NCBI GenBank assembly: GCA_937910425.1
Contig: CALEOJ010000252.1
Location: 1 to 46,417, forward strand
Length of the DNA stretch: 46,417 nucleotides
Direction of reading: 5' to 3'
DNA from: an uncultured candidate division WPS-2 bacterium
GTDB taxonomy: Bacteria > Vulcanimicrobiota > Vulcanimicrobiia > Vulcanimicrobiales > Vulcanimicrobiaceae
This document shows, piece after piece, positions 17,967 through 26,719 of this stretch. Within the stretch, counting starts at the first letter, position 1. Every line of letters begins with the position of its first letter. The notes beneath the pieces were generated by a model, which did no database searches, was not told the origin of the DNA, and saw nothing but the letters and a program-made list of their open reading frames with translations. The translations under genes and the position numbers were made by a program.

Positions 17967-17979
17967 AGCGCAGCGCTCC

Positions 17980-18789
17980 CTACCGGTAGAAGTCGCGTTC
18001 CCAGTTTCGTTGATTGTCCTTGGCGTCACGAATGAAAGGCGATCGCGCGGCGACTTGTAGAAGGACCCAGTTCACGACGTTCGCCGGAAACCTCAGTGGC
18101 CGCACGAAGTCGGCGAACAAGACGACGCGCAGCAGGCCGCTCCGGTTCCAGGCTTCGTGCTCGTACGAGTCGTCGAAGATGAGCGCCTTGCCTTCATCCC
18201 AGTGGCAGACTCGCGATCCGACGCGGATCGCCACGTTATCGCTGGTGTCCGGGACGATGAGGCCGAGATGGAGCCGTAACAGCCCGTTATAGGGGCCGCG
18301 ATGCGGTTCCAGGTGCTTCCCGGGTTCGAAGATCGAAAACATCGCCGTCGAGAGGCCCGGAATTTCTCGGAGGATGCGCCAAGTTTGCGGACACTGCTCG
18401 ATGTTGCGCTTTGCCCTGATGCCGACTCCGATCAGAAGGAACGACTTCCAACCACGGTCGCCCGTCACCAAGCCGATGTCCGGCAAGATATCCTGAAAGC
18501 ACGGCAGCTCGTCCTTGCGCGTCAGGACACGATCGAGCTCGGCCCGAATCGTGCGCCAGTCGCGCTCGAGCCTCGGCACCCACGCAAAAGCCGCCGTGTC
18601 GAGCACCGCGTCGTTGGAGACTTTCGAACACGTGCGATTGAGCCGTTCGACGAAGGGAAGAATGCGAACGAGAAGACGAGCCGTTAGCGTCAGCTTGGTC
18701 TTCCCTTGAGAAAGCCAGAGGTACTCGTCCGTGCGGGACGCCACGTCTATTTGATCGATCACGCCCGCTTCGAGGCCCGACTCGACCAT
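17980..18789 (-). CDS. Aspartyl/asparaginyl beta-hydroxylase domain protein
   Basis: FEPGKHLEPHRGPYNGLLRLHLGLIVP...VCHWDEGKALIFDDSYEHEAWNRSGLLRVVLFADFVRP (2-His Fe and Arg motifs). Confidence 0.9.
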   Translation of the reverse strand: MVESGLEAGVIDQIDVASRTDEYLWLSQGKTKLTLTARLLVRILPFVERLNRTCSKVSNDAVLDTAAFAWVPRLERDWRTIRAELDRVLTRKDELPCFQDILPDIGLVTGDRGWKSFLLIGVGIRAKRNIEQCPQTWRILREIPGLSTAMFSIFEPGKHLEPHRGPYNGLLRLHLGLIVPDTSDNVAIRVGSRVCHWDEGKALIFDDSYEHEAWNRSGLLRVVLFADFVRPLRFPANVVNWVLLQVAARSPFIRDAKDNQRNWERDFYR

Positions 18790-18811
18790 CCTTGAATGCG
18801 CAGGAGCAGTA

Positions 18812-19279
18812 TCAGCGTTCGCGCTTCTGGTCTTTCACGGCGCGGGCGACATCCCCACGCGAAAGAATGGTGCCGGCTTCCTCGAGCCCTGAGCGGATTG
18901 CATCCGGCGTCGGGGGACAACCATGGACGAAGATCGCCGCCTCCAACTCGACTCCGGCTCCCTCGCCCGCTTCGGGCGCACCTGCCCAAGGGCCGACGCC
19001 TGCGGCGCAGTCGCCGATTGCCACGACCACCCGGGGAAGGGGGACGGCGTCGACGGTCTGTTCGGCTGCGGCACGCATCGCCACCGTCATCGGACCCGTG
19101 ACGGTGATGACGTCGGCATGCCGCGGTGAGGCGACGATGTCCCAGCCGTCCCGCGTGATATCGTAGTAGGCGTTGTTCAGGGCGTTCATCTCGTGCTCGC
19201 AGCCATTGCAACTTCCGCACACCAGGTGTCGAATACCGAGCGATCCGCGGAAACTCGACTGCGTCATCGGTCGGCACAC
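18812..19279 (-). CDS. Group 4 [NiFe]-hydrogenase-type small subunit (HyfI/NuoB-like)
   Basis: RHLVCGSCNGCEHEMNALNNAYYDITRDGWDIVASPRHADVITVTGP...VVAIGDCAAG...FVHGCPPTPDAI; Cys spacing of NuoB/HycG family. Confidence 0.88.
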   Translation of the reverse strand: MCRPMTQSSFRGSLGIRHLVCGSCNGCEHEMNALNNAYYDITRDGWDIVASPRHADVITVTGPMTVAMRAAAEQTVDAVPLPRVVVAIGDCAAGVGPWAGAPEAGEGAGVELEAAIFVHGCPPTPDAIRSGLEEAGTILSRGDVARAVKDQKRER

Positions 19280-20667
19280 GCATAGCAGAGATTGAAGCTC
19301 TTGTTGACCAATGGAAAATCAGGAACGATGTTGCCGTCCATTGCCGCGGCGACGATCGGCCAGTTGCGATACGAGGCGGAGATGACGTGCAGCCGGCTGA
19401 GGCGGCCTCGATCGTCGACATGGACGGCGACGGTCTCTGCGCCGCGCGGTCCTTCGACGACGCCGATCGCAGCACCGGGCCCGAGGCGCGGCATCTTGGG
19501 CGCGCTTGGCCGCGCGTCGCCAAGCTGCGCGAGCGCCTCGTCGATGGCGCGAAACGAGCCTCGCAGCTCGTCGCGCTTGACGCAGCAGCGCGCGAACGCA
19601 TCTCCACTCGCGGCGGTGGCGGCGTCGACGCGGATTCGTCGATAGGCTCCGTAGGGAGCAAACGCGCGAACGTCGATCTTCCCACCTGACGCGCGACTTG
19701 CCGGACCGACCGCGCCGAAGGCGCGCGCCATCTTGCGGGAAACGACACCGGCGCGTTCCCAGCGGGCAACGACGGACGGGTTGCCAAAGAGCGCCGCGAA
19801 ATAATGTTCGGCGGAACTCGCCAGCACACGAAGAGTCGCGCGGAGTTCCGACGGCTCGCGCAGCGTACTCGGCCCGACGCCACCAGGAACGATCGCGTCG
19901 AAAAGCAGCCGATGCCCGCCTCCGAGCCGGCACGCGCGCATGGCTCGTTCCTTGAGCGCCATCCCCCTGGCGAACCCTGGTCCCCAGCCGGCTCCGGCGG
20001 CGCTGGCGGCCAAGTCCGCAAGGTGATTGTAGACGCGTTCGAGCTCCACTACGACGAGCCGGGCGAGCTCGACACCGGGATCGAGCTCAATGCCGGCGAG
20101 CTGCTCGAGCGCCTGCGCATAGGCCAGCGATCGCGATGCGCTACAGCTGCCGCAGATACGGGCCACACCGGCCGCCGCCTCGAGAGCATCGGTCCCGCAG
20201 AGGTGCCGCTCGACGCCGCGATGCGAATATGAAAGCTGGGCATCGAGATGGACGACCGTTTCGCCGCCGGAGCTGAAGGTGAATCGTCCGGGTTCAATGA
20301 TCCCTGCGTGTACTGGGCCGACGACCATGTGCATGAGCCCGCCACCCGTCGCCAGCAGAGCGTCCGGCATGCGGCCGTCCTGTCCCCGCAACGGGCGTGG
20401 ATCGGGCAGATCGGCGAAGCGCACGTTCCACTCGTCGCGCATTTCGCGCTCGTCCCACGAAAAAAGCGGAAACGTCGCCGAGAATGCCGTCGCCGCTCGA
20501 CCGTCAGCATGCGGGCGCTCGAGCGCAAAGGCTCCCCGCGCCCCGAGGAAAAGATAGTGCACCGCATCTGAAGACGCGTACGCGCCCAGCGGAACGCCGC
20601 TTTCACATTCGGCGCTCACGCCGCGCTCGAATGCGCTCACGTCGAGCTCGTGCGACGGTCCGCTCAT
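19264..20667 (-). CDS. Group 4 [NiFe]-hydrogenase-type large subunit (HyfG/HycE-like), atypical motifs
   Basis: HRGVERHLCGTDALEAAAGVARICGSCSASRSLAYAQALEQLAG and terminal VNKSFNLCYACADR*. Confidence 0.85.
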   Translation of the reverse strand: MSGPSHELDVSAFERGVSAECESGVPLGAYASSDAVHYLFLGARGAFALERPHADGRAATAFSATFPLFSWDEREMRDEWNVRFADLPDPRPLRGQDGRMPDALLATGGGLMHMVVGPVHAGIIEPGRFTFSSGGETVVHLDAQLSYSHRGVERHLCGTDALEAAAGVARICGSCSASRSLAYAQALEQLAGIELDPGVELARLVVVELERVYNHLADLAASAAGAGWGPGFARGMALKERAMRACRLGGGHRLLFDAIVPGGVGPSTLREPSELRATLRVLASSAEHYFAALFGNPSVVARWERAGVVSRKMARAFGAVGPASRASGGKIDVRAFAPYGAYRRIRVDAATAASGDAFARCCVKRDELRGSFRAIDEALAQLGDARPSAPKMPRLGPGAAIGVVEGPRGAETVAVHVDDRGRLSRLHVISASYRNWPIVAAAMDGNIVPDFPLVNKSFNLCYACADR

Positions 20668-22130
20668 GGCGCGGACTCGAGTGTTGCGGCAATGCTCGCC
20701 AGCGATGCTCCGAGCGAGGTCCACGGGACGACGGCGATGCTCAGAGCTCCGATGACCGCGACGGCGATCGCGCCGCTAGCGACCGACGCGAGGAGCGCCG
20801 CGATCCGTTGCTCGGCCGTCCGCGGTATCTCGTGAGCGGGCGAGCTCTCGACCCCCTGCGCCTTCGGAGTACCGGATTCGATCTCGATCGCGCTACGCGC
20901 TATCGCGGCAAAGGCCAGGGCTATGCCGGTGAGGCCCAGCCCCAAGGGAACCCATTGATGCGCCGCGATCCCGGCGAAAACCAAGAGCAGCTCGCTCACG
21001 AACAGTCCGAACGGTGGCATCCCGGAAAGCGCGACGAGCGCCGCGAGCAACAGCCGGCCCGAGCCGCCGCGCTGCCACAGGCCGCGCAATTTCCCCAGTG
21101 TCGTCGTGCTGAAGTCGCGCTGCACCATTCCGGCAGCGAAGAATGCGGCGGACTTCGCAAAAGCATGCCCGACGACGTGCAGCAGAGCCGCGAGAAACCC
21201 GAGCGAGCCGCCGAAGCCCAGCGCCAGCGCCACGATACCCGCGTGCTCGACGGTCGAGTACGCGAGCATTCGCTTCAAGTCTCGTTGCACCAACATGAGA
21301 GCACCGGCAACGATCACCGATGCAGCGCCCAGCCACACCAGGATCTGGTGAAGCAGCGGGGAGACGCCCAGCGCCGCCCCAACCTCGAGCGTGCGCATGA
21401 TGGCGTAGAGCGCGCACGAGACGAGGACTCCAGAGAGAAGCGCGCTGATCGGCGCCGGGGCCTTCGAATGCGCGTCGGGTAGCCATGCGTGCATGGGGAA
21501 AAGCCCCGCTTTGGTGGCGAACCCGACGAGCATCAGGACCGTTGCCAACTGCGCCAGTGATGGAGCGGCCGGCGTGGTATGGCCGGCGATCGCGGTCCAC
21601 GATAGCGTCAGCCGCGGATCGATCCCGGCCGCGATCGCGACGTGCGCCAATGCGACGATCCCGAGCAGCGCGAAGCCGATCCCGACGCTACAGAGCACGA
21701 GATACTTCCAAGCAGCTTCCAGCGCGGTCGCCTCGCCGCTGAAGCCGACGAGGAAGGCCGTCGCGAGCGTGGTGGCCGAGATCCCCAGCCACAGCGCCGC
21801 AAAGTTATCCGCAAGTACGACAAGCAGCATCGCACTCCAGAAAGCGCCGAGGAGAACGAAATACACCGACTTGCGAGACCAGATCGCACGCCCGACCCCC
21901 CAGTCGGGCGCGAACGTTCCGGTCGAGAACGCCGTGGCCAGGAAACCGAGCACGGAAACGATTGCGGTAAACGTGCCCGAAAGACCGTCGATCGTTCCAG
22001 CGAGCGAAAGCGGTAGCGCAGCTGCGACCGCTGCAAGGACGACACGCGCAAACCGCCGCGCCTCGCGATTCCGAAACGCGATCGTCAGAATCGCCGACAA
22101 GAGCGGTGCGGCGATCACCCACGCCATCAT
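20664..22130 (-). CDS. HyfF/NuoN-M-like proton-conducting membrane subunit
   Basis: Proton-antiporter family: GFATKAGLFPMHAWLPDAHSKAPAPISALLSGVLV. Confidence 0.88.
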   Translation of the reverse strand: MMAWVIAAPLLSAILTIAFRNREARRFARVVLAAVAAALPLSLAGTIDGLSGTFTAIVSVLGFLATAFSTGTFAPDWGVGRAIWSRKSVYFVLLGAFWSAMLLVVLADNFAALWLGISATTLATAFLVGFSGEATALEAAWKYLVLCSVGIGFALLGIVALAHVAIAAGIDPRLTLSWTAIAGHTTPAAPSLAQLATVLMLVGFATKAGLFPMHAWLPDAHSKAPAPISALLSGVLVSCALYAIMRTLEVGAALGVSPLLHQILVWLGAASVIVAGALMLVQRDLKRMLAYSTVEHAGIVALALGFGGSLGFLAALLHVVGHAFAKSAAFFAAGMVQRDFSTTTLGKLRGLWQRGGSGRLLLAALVALSGMPPFGLFVSELLLVFAGIAAHQWVPLGLGLTGIALAFAAIARSAIEIESGTPKAQGVESSPAHEIPRTAEQRIAALLASVASGAIAVAVIGALSIAVVPWTSLGASLASIAATLESAP

Positions 22131-22732
22131 CCGCGCAGTCTCCGCAGGGATTCGACATCAAGCAGAGGATCGTGCACGACGATTGCGCGCACGAGGGCTA
22201 GGCCGATGACCGTCGCAACGAGAGCATCGAACGCCGTACCAAGCTCGATCGGTTCCGGCAGACCCGGTGCCAACATCGATGCGGCAAGTCCGATCCCGAT
22301 GCTGAGCACGAGTAAGCCGACCATGTGCGCGAGCAGGTTCCTATGGATGATGAGCATGCCGACTCCGCACAAGACGACGAAAGCGACGAGGTCGGCCATC
22401 GGGACCGTCGCCACCGCCGGGAGACGCGTCACGATCTTGGCGAGCACCGCGAACGCGATCACGATCAGAAGACGGCCGGGAGCGGAAATCGAAGGCCGCA
22501 GATCTGCCGCAGCCGGATTCGCGCGCACGAACAGCACGATTCCGAGGGGCGCTAGAACGACTTTGAGCACCGTCGCAACGGCGAACAGCGCAAAGGTTGC
22601 GGGCGAAGCGAGAGCGGCGGTGATTCCCAGCGCACCAACCATCACGGAAAGAACGACGTAGGCGATCAAGACCTGGAACGTGCGACCGTTCACGAGCAAG
22701 ACGGTACCGGCGACGAGGACGACAACTGCCAT
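22127..22732 (-). CDS. HyfE-like hydrogenase membrane subunit
   Basis: 202-codon polytopic protein between HyfC- and HyfF-like genes; LLIIHRNLLAHMVGLLVLSIGIGLAASML; position and size match HyfE. Confidence 0.75.
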   Translation of the reverse strand: MAVVVLVAGTVLLVNGRTFQVLIAYVVLSVMVGALGITAALASPATFALFAVATVLKVVLAPLGIVLFVRANPAAADLRPSISAPGRLLIVIAFAVLAKIVTRLPAVATVPMADLVAFVVLCGVGMLIIHRNLLAHMVGLLVLSIGIGLAASMLAPGLPEPIELGTAFDALVATVIGLALVRAIVVHDPLLDVESLRRLRG

Positions 22733-22734
22733 CG

Positions 22735-23613
22735 TCACGCGAGCCCTCCCAGCACGCGCAGACCGATGCTCGCCACAGCGAAGATAAACGCCGTGCCGAA
22801 GAGTTGCGGAACCTCGAAGAGCCGCAACTTCGCGAACAGCGTTTCGACGACGGTGACCGCGCCGATGAGGCCGAGGATCCACGGCAGATGGCGCCAGCCC
22901 TCGGCACCGCCCGGAAGCAGCATCGCCGCCAGCACGAGGAAGCAAAGCTGACGGATGTAACCGGCGTACTGGAGCATGGCGAGTTGCCATCCGGAGTATT
23001 CCAGAACCAGCCCCTCATGAATCATCGTGAGCTCATAGTGCGTTTCTTGGTTGTCGATGGGAACGCGCGCGGTCTCCGCAAGGAGCACCAAGAAGAAAGC
23101 CGCAAACGCAAGCATTCCGGCGAGTCCGAACGGCGCATCCAGCAAGAACGATAGGTGCGTTCCCCGGCCTAAGACGGCTCCTCCGAGGAGCGCGAGGAGC
23201 AGCGCAGGCTCGACGAGGCTGCCGAACGCCATCTCGCGGCTGGCTGCCATCCCGGCGAAGGAACTTCGCGTGTCGAGTGCAGCTAGTGCGAGAGCGAACC
23301 GCCCCAGCCCCAAGAGGAAGGCCAACGCGATGATGTCGACGATGCTCCCCATGGCATTCGGCGCGACGATCGGCAGCACGGAAGCGAAGGTAACGGCGAC
23401 GCCGAGCACGATCCCCGGAGCGATCAGCGGTATCGGTGAGACGCCGTACGGGAGCAGCGCCTCTTTGTTCAAGAGCTTCGCCAGATCGCGATACGGTTGC
23501 AGCGGAGACGGCCCGGGACGGCCTTGCAAGTTCGCGCGCAGCCGTTTCATCACTCCCTGTACCAAGGGGGCGAGCACGGCGATCGATACGACCTGAGCGA
23601 GAAGCTGCATCAT
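22735..23613 (-). CDS. HyfC/NuoH-like membrane subunit
   Basis: MKRLRANLQGRPGPSPLQPYRDLAKLLNKEAL; ETARVPIDNQETHYELTMIHEGLVLEYSG. Confidence 0.92.
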   Translation of the reverse strand: MMQLLAQVVSIAVLAPLVQGVMKRLRANLQGRPGPSPLQPYRDLAKLLNKEALLPYGVSPIPLIAPGIVLGVAVTFASVLPIVAPNAMGSIVDIIALAFLLGLGRFALALAALDTRSSFAGMAASREMAFGSLVEPALLLALLGGAVLGRGTHLSFLLDAPFGLAGMLAFAAFFLVLLAETARVPIDNQETHYELTMIHEGLVLEYSGWQLAMLQYAGYIRQLCFLVLAAMLLPGGAEGWRHLPWILGLIGAVTVVETLFAKLRLFEVPQLFGTAFIFAVASIGLRVLGGLA

Positions 23614-25478
23614 CGAGCGAGCGCGACCGTGACGATCAACGCGGCTAGAGCATACGCGAGGTACATTCGCAGACTCCCGCTCTGGACCAGGCGGAACCGG
23701 CGCGCGAACCGCAGGACCACCGCCGCAAAGTGTCGCGCTCCTTCGTCGACGACATAGCGGCTTTCGGTCCGATACGAGATCCGCTCCGGGAGCCATCGGG
23801 ACGACCCCATCTGGTAGCGCCGCTGGCGCTCGGGAAGCAGGACGAAGGCGAAAATCGTGCGGAGCGGCTTGGAGAACGCAGTGGCCGTATATTGCGCCGC
23901 CACGGTGACCGGCGATCCGCAGGTCCAGGTCGGCACGAAGCGTATGCGTCGCCGGGCCGCCATGGCGACGCAGAGGAGAGCACCGGCGAGTGGCAGCAGC
24001 ACCAGTGTTGCCGGCAGCACGGGCAACGCCTGCGGAGTAATCACGACCAGGCCGAGTGTTTTTCCGACGACGCCGGCCAATGGAACGACCGCAAGCGTCG
24101 GGACGACGCCGAGCACGATGCAGAGCCCGGCGAGAAACGCGACTGCCATCGTCGACGCGTCGAACCGCTCGCGAACCGCGGGACGCGCGTTGAGACGTCG
24201 CGACTCGCCGAGGAAAACGACTCCGAAGACCTTGACGAAACAGGCGGCGGCGAGCCCTCCGGTCAGCGCGAGCCCCGCGATCGCTGCAACGAACACGAAC
24301 GTCACCGTCGGGCCGCCGCCGGAGACGCCGCCGACGAGGCTCTGAAAGGTGAGCCACTCTGAGGCGAATCCGTTGAACGGCGGCAGACCGGTGATTGCGA
24401 CGCAGCCGATGAGAAAGAACGGCGCGGTCCAAACGAGCTCGCCCCACAGACCACCCAGACGCTCGAGATCGACCGTGCCTTCCACATCGTTGACGGTACC
24501 GGCACCCAAGAACAGCAGCGCCTTGAACAACCCATGGTTGATCGTGTGGAACAGCGCCGCGACGAGCGCCAATCCCGCGAGAGCGGAGCTTCCGGCGGAC
24601 CGAGCCAGGAGAGCGACGCCGATGCCGATCACGATAATGCCCACGTTCTCTACCGAGTGGTATGCGAGCAGCCGTTTGAGGTCGTGATCGACGAGCGCGT
24701 ACAGGACGCCGCCGACAGCGCTGATGGTGCCGATCGCAACGAGCGCAAGGCCCCACCAGGACGGCCCCGGGGCGGCGAGCTCCAGCGTGACCACGAGTAA
24801 GCCGTACAGGGCGACCTTGAGCATCGCGCCCGAGAGCATGGCGGAGGCACTCGCCGGCGCAACCGGATGAGCACGCGGCAACCAGAAGTGCAACGGCATC
24901 AACCCCGCTTTGGAGCCGAAACCGAGCAACGCGAAAACGAAGACCGTGTCGCGCAATCCGGGCGAAAGTCGGGTCGCGTGCGCCGCGATTCCGGCAAATG
25001 ACGTATCCCCGGCCGCCAGCGCGAGAAGCGTGAGGGCGACGAGCACGCAGAGCGCACCGGTCTGCGCGACGACCAGGTACGTGAAGGTGGCGCGGCGGAC
25101 GCCGCGGCGTTCGTGGTGCGCGGCGACCAAGAAGGCGGAGACCAGCGACATCGTTTCCCACGCGAAGAAGAAGAGTGCGGCGCTCCGGGCTACAAGAACC
25201 AAGAGCATCGCGGCCGTGAATAAAGCGATCAGCAGTGGCTCGCCCGGCGAGCCCCGGCGCATGCACCACAGGGCCACCGCCGTGGTGAGAATCGCCAGAA
25301 GCGCGCAGAACGGCGCGCTCAACGGGGTTACGGCGAATCTCAGCGCCAGTGCCGGAACGGTGCCTTCGAGCGTGTAAGCCGGGATCTCGGAGCCGTGCGA
25401 ACGAAAGCCGATCACCGCGACAGCGGCCGCGAGAATCGCGACGGAGCACATCGCGACGACGCCGGCACTGCGAAGCAT
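23610..25478 (-). CDS. HyfB/NuoL-like proton-conducting membrane subunit
   Basis: FAWETMSLVSAFLV, GFGSKAGLMPLHFWLPRAHPVAPASASAMLSGAMLKVALYG, LFHTINHGLFKALLFLGAG. Confidence 0.92.
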   Translation of the reverse strand: MLRSAGVVAMCSVAILAAAVAVIGFRSHGSEIPAYTLEGTVPALALRFAVTPLSAPFCALLAILTTAVALWCMRRGSPGEPLLIALFTAAMLLVLVARSAALFFFAWETMSLVSAFLVAAHHERRGVRRATFTYLVVAQTGALCVLVALTLLALAAGDTSFAGIAAHATRLSPGLRDTVFVFALLGFGSKAGLMPLHFWLPRAHPVAPASASAMLSGAMLKVALYGLLVVTLELAAPGPSWWGLALVAIGTISAVGGVLYALVDHDLKRLLAYHSVENVGIIVIGIGVALLARSAGSSALAGLALVAALFHTINHGLFKALLFLGAGTVNDVEGTVDLERLGGLWGELVWTAPFFLIGCVAITGLPPFNGFASEWLTFQSLVGGVSGGGPTVTFVFVAAIAGLALTGGLAAACFVKVFGVVFLGESRRLNARPAVRERFDASTMAVAFLAGLCIVLGVVPTLAVVPLAGVVGKTLGLVVITPQALPVLPATLVLLPLAGALLCVAMAARRRIRFVPTWTCGSPVTVAAQYTATAFSKPLRTIFAFVLLPERQRRYQMGSSRWLPERISYRTESRYVVDEGARHFAAVVLRFARRFRLVQSGSLRMYLAYALAALIVTVALAR

Positions 25479-25539
25479 GGCTACGTCGTTAGCGGTTTCC
25501 GCGGCCGGCCCTCCGCGTGCAAGCGCTGCAAGAGCGGCG

Positions 25540-26235
25540 TCAGCCGCACGCGCGTAGCGCGATAACGAGCAGAATCAGCGCCCCCGCGATTTGAGCTGTT
25601 CGGACCGCCGCTCGCCTGACCTTCATCGCGCTGGTTGCGTCGAGTGGCTGCTCGCTCCAAGATGAGGAGGCCTCACCATAAAGCCCGGGCGCCTTTGTCC
25701 AAACCGTACCGGCGTCGGTCACCGCGATTCCCGCGCCGGACGCGATTGCCGCGGCGATGTCGTCGAGAGGGAGTTGGGCCGCCGGACCCATTGTGTTGCT
25801 GAAGAGCCCGATCCGTTCACCACCACTGGTCACGACGGACAACGAGTCTCGAAGGTTGATCAGGCCGAACGAACGGAACGCCTCCTGCCGTCTCTCGACG
25901 GACCGGATCTGCCCGAGCGGAAGCGCGATCACGCGGAACTGCGGTACGAGCAGCCAGCTGTGGCGTTGAGGCACCGTTGCATCGAGGCTCGTTCCTTTGA
26001 TGCTGATTTGGGTCCGGACGACCCCGATCAGCCCAAACGTCATGAAGAGACCGAATCCGGCCATGATGACGCCGGTGATATCGATGATGGCGTTACTGCT
26101 TGGATCGCTTCCACCAACCAGAAGCGGTAGGCTGAAGAGTAAGGCGGCGACGGCGAACATGAATACGGCCGCGAACCCGAGCATGATCCGCATGCCGGGA
26201 TCGAATCGCCACGTCCGATCTGCCGCAGACATCAA
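25540..26235 (-). CDS. Hypothetical membrane protein with PH-like core (231 aa)
   Basis: TM helices at both ends; RHSWLLVPQFRVIALPLGQIRSVERRQEAFRSFG... Confidence 0.6.
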   Translation of the reverse strand: MMSAADRTWRFDPGMRIMLGFAAVFMFAVAALLFSLPLLVGGSDPSSNAIIDITGVIMAGFGLFMTFGLIGVVRTQISIKGTSLDATVPQRHSWLLVPQFRVIALPLGQIRSVERRQEAFRSFGLINLRDSLSVVTSGGERIGLFSNTMGPAAQLPLDDIAAAIASGAGIAVTDAGTVWTKAPGLYGEASSSWSEQPLDATSAMKVRRAAVRTAQIAGALILLVIALRACG

Positions 26236-26236
26236 G
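26202..26236. repeat. Direct repeat copy A (35 bp)
   Basis: CGAATCGCCACGTCCGATCTGCCGCAGACATCAAG; 32/35 identical to 27831-27865. Confidence 0.8.
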
Positions 26237-26266
26237 GAATGCGCTCCGGTGCGGAGTGATGAACTG

Positions 26267-26455
26267 TCAGTGATCGATAAAGTTCGACGCTTCTTTCATC
26301 GTAGGGTCGAGCCGCAGATCTTCATGAGCATATTTTCGGTCTTCATGCCCTCCGGAGACCTCGACTCGCACGAGGACTTCGTGAGGCTGAACATCTTTAA
26401 CGGTCCCTTCTTCCTTGGTTCCGTCAATGTAGACCCTATCGCCGGCCTTCAACAT
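26267..26455 (-). CDS. Small conserved-looking protein (62 aa), KOW/SH3-like
   Basis: MLKAGDRVYIDGTKEEGTVKDVQPHEVLVRVEVSGGHEDRKYAHEDLRLDPTMKEASNFIDH, preceded by GGAGGGAAC RBS-like sequence. Confidence 0.55.
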   Translation of the reverse strand: MLKAGDRVYIDGTKEEGTVKDVQPHEVLVRVEVSGGHEDRKYAHEDLRLDPTMKEASNFIDH

Positions 26456-26719
26456 CGCTGTTCCCTCCAACCGAAGCTGCGCTAGCGCAGTTCGCGTGCC
26501 GCCGGTACTGCGGTATTCCTGAGTAACCTCAACAGATTCACGCGGAAGGGGCACGGGCCTTCTACGTGGTCGGAATCTGACCGAAGGTGGTGACAACGCC
26601 GCTATCGGGCGGTCGGAAGCGCGCTGCGCTCGGTAAAGTCTATTCTGTATCTGATTCTGGGCGCATCTGCTGGGAACATACTTGATTGTACCAGTCGTCA
26701 ATTTGCTGAAAGCAGTGTC

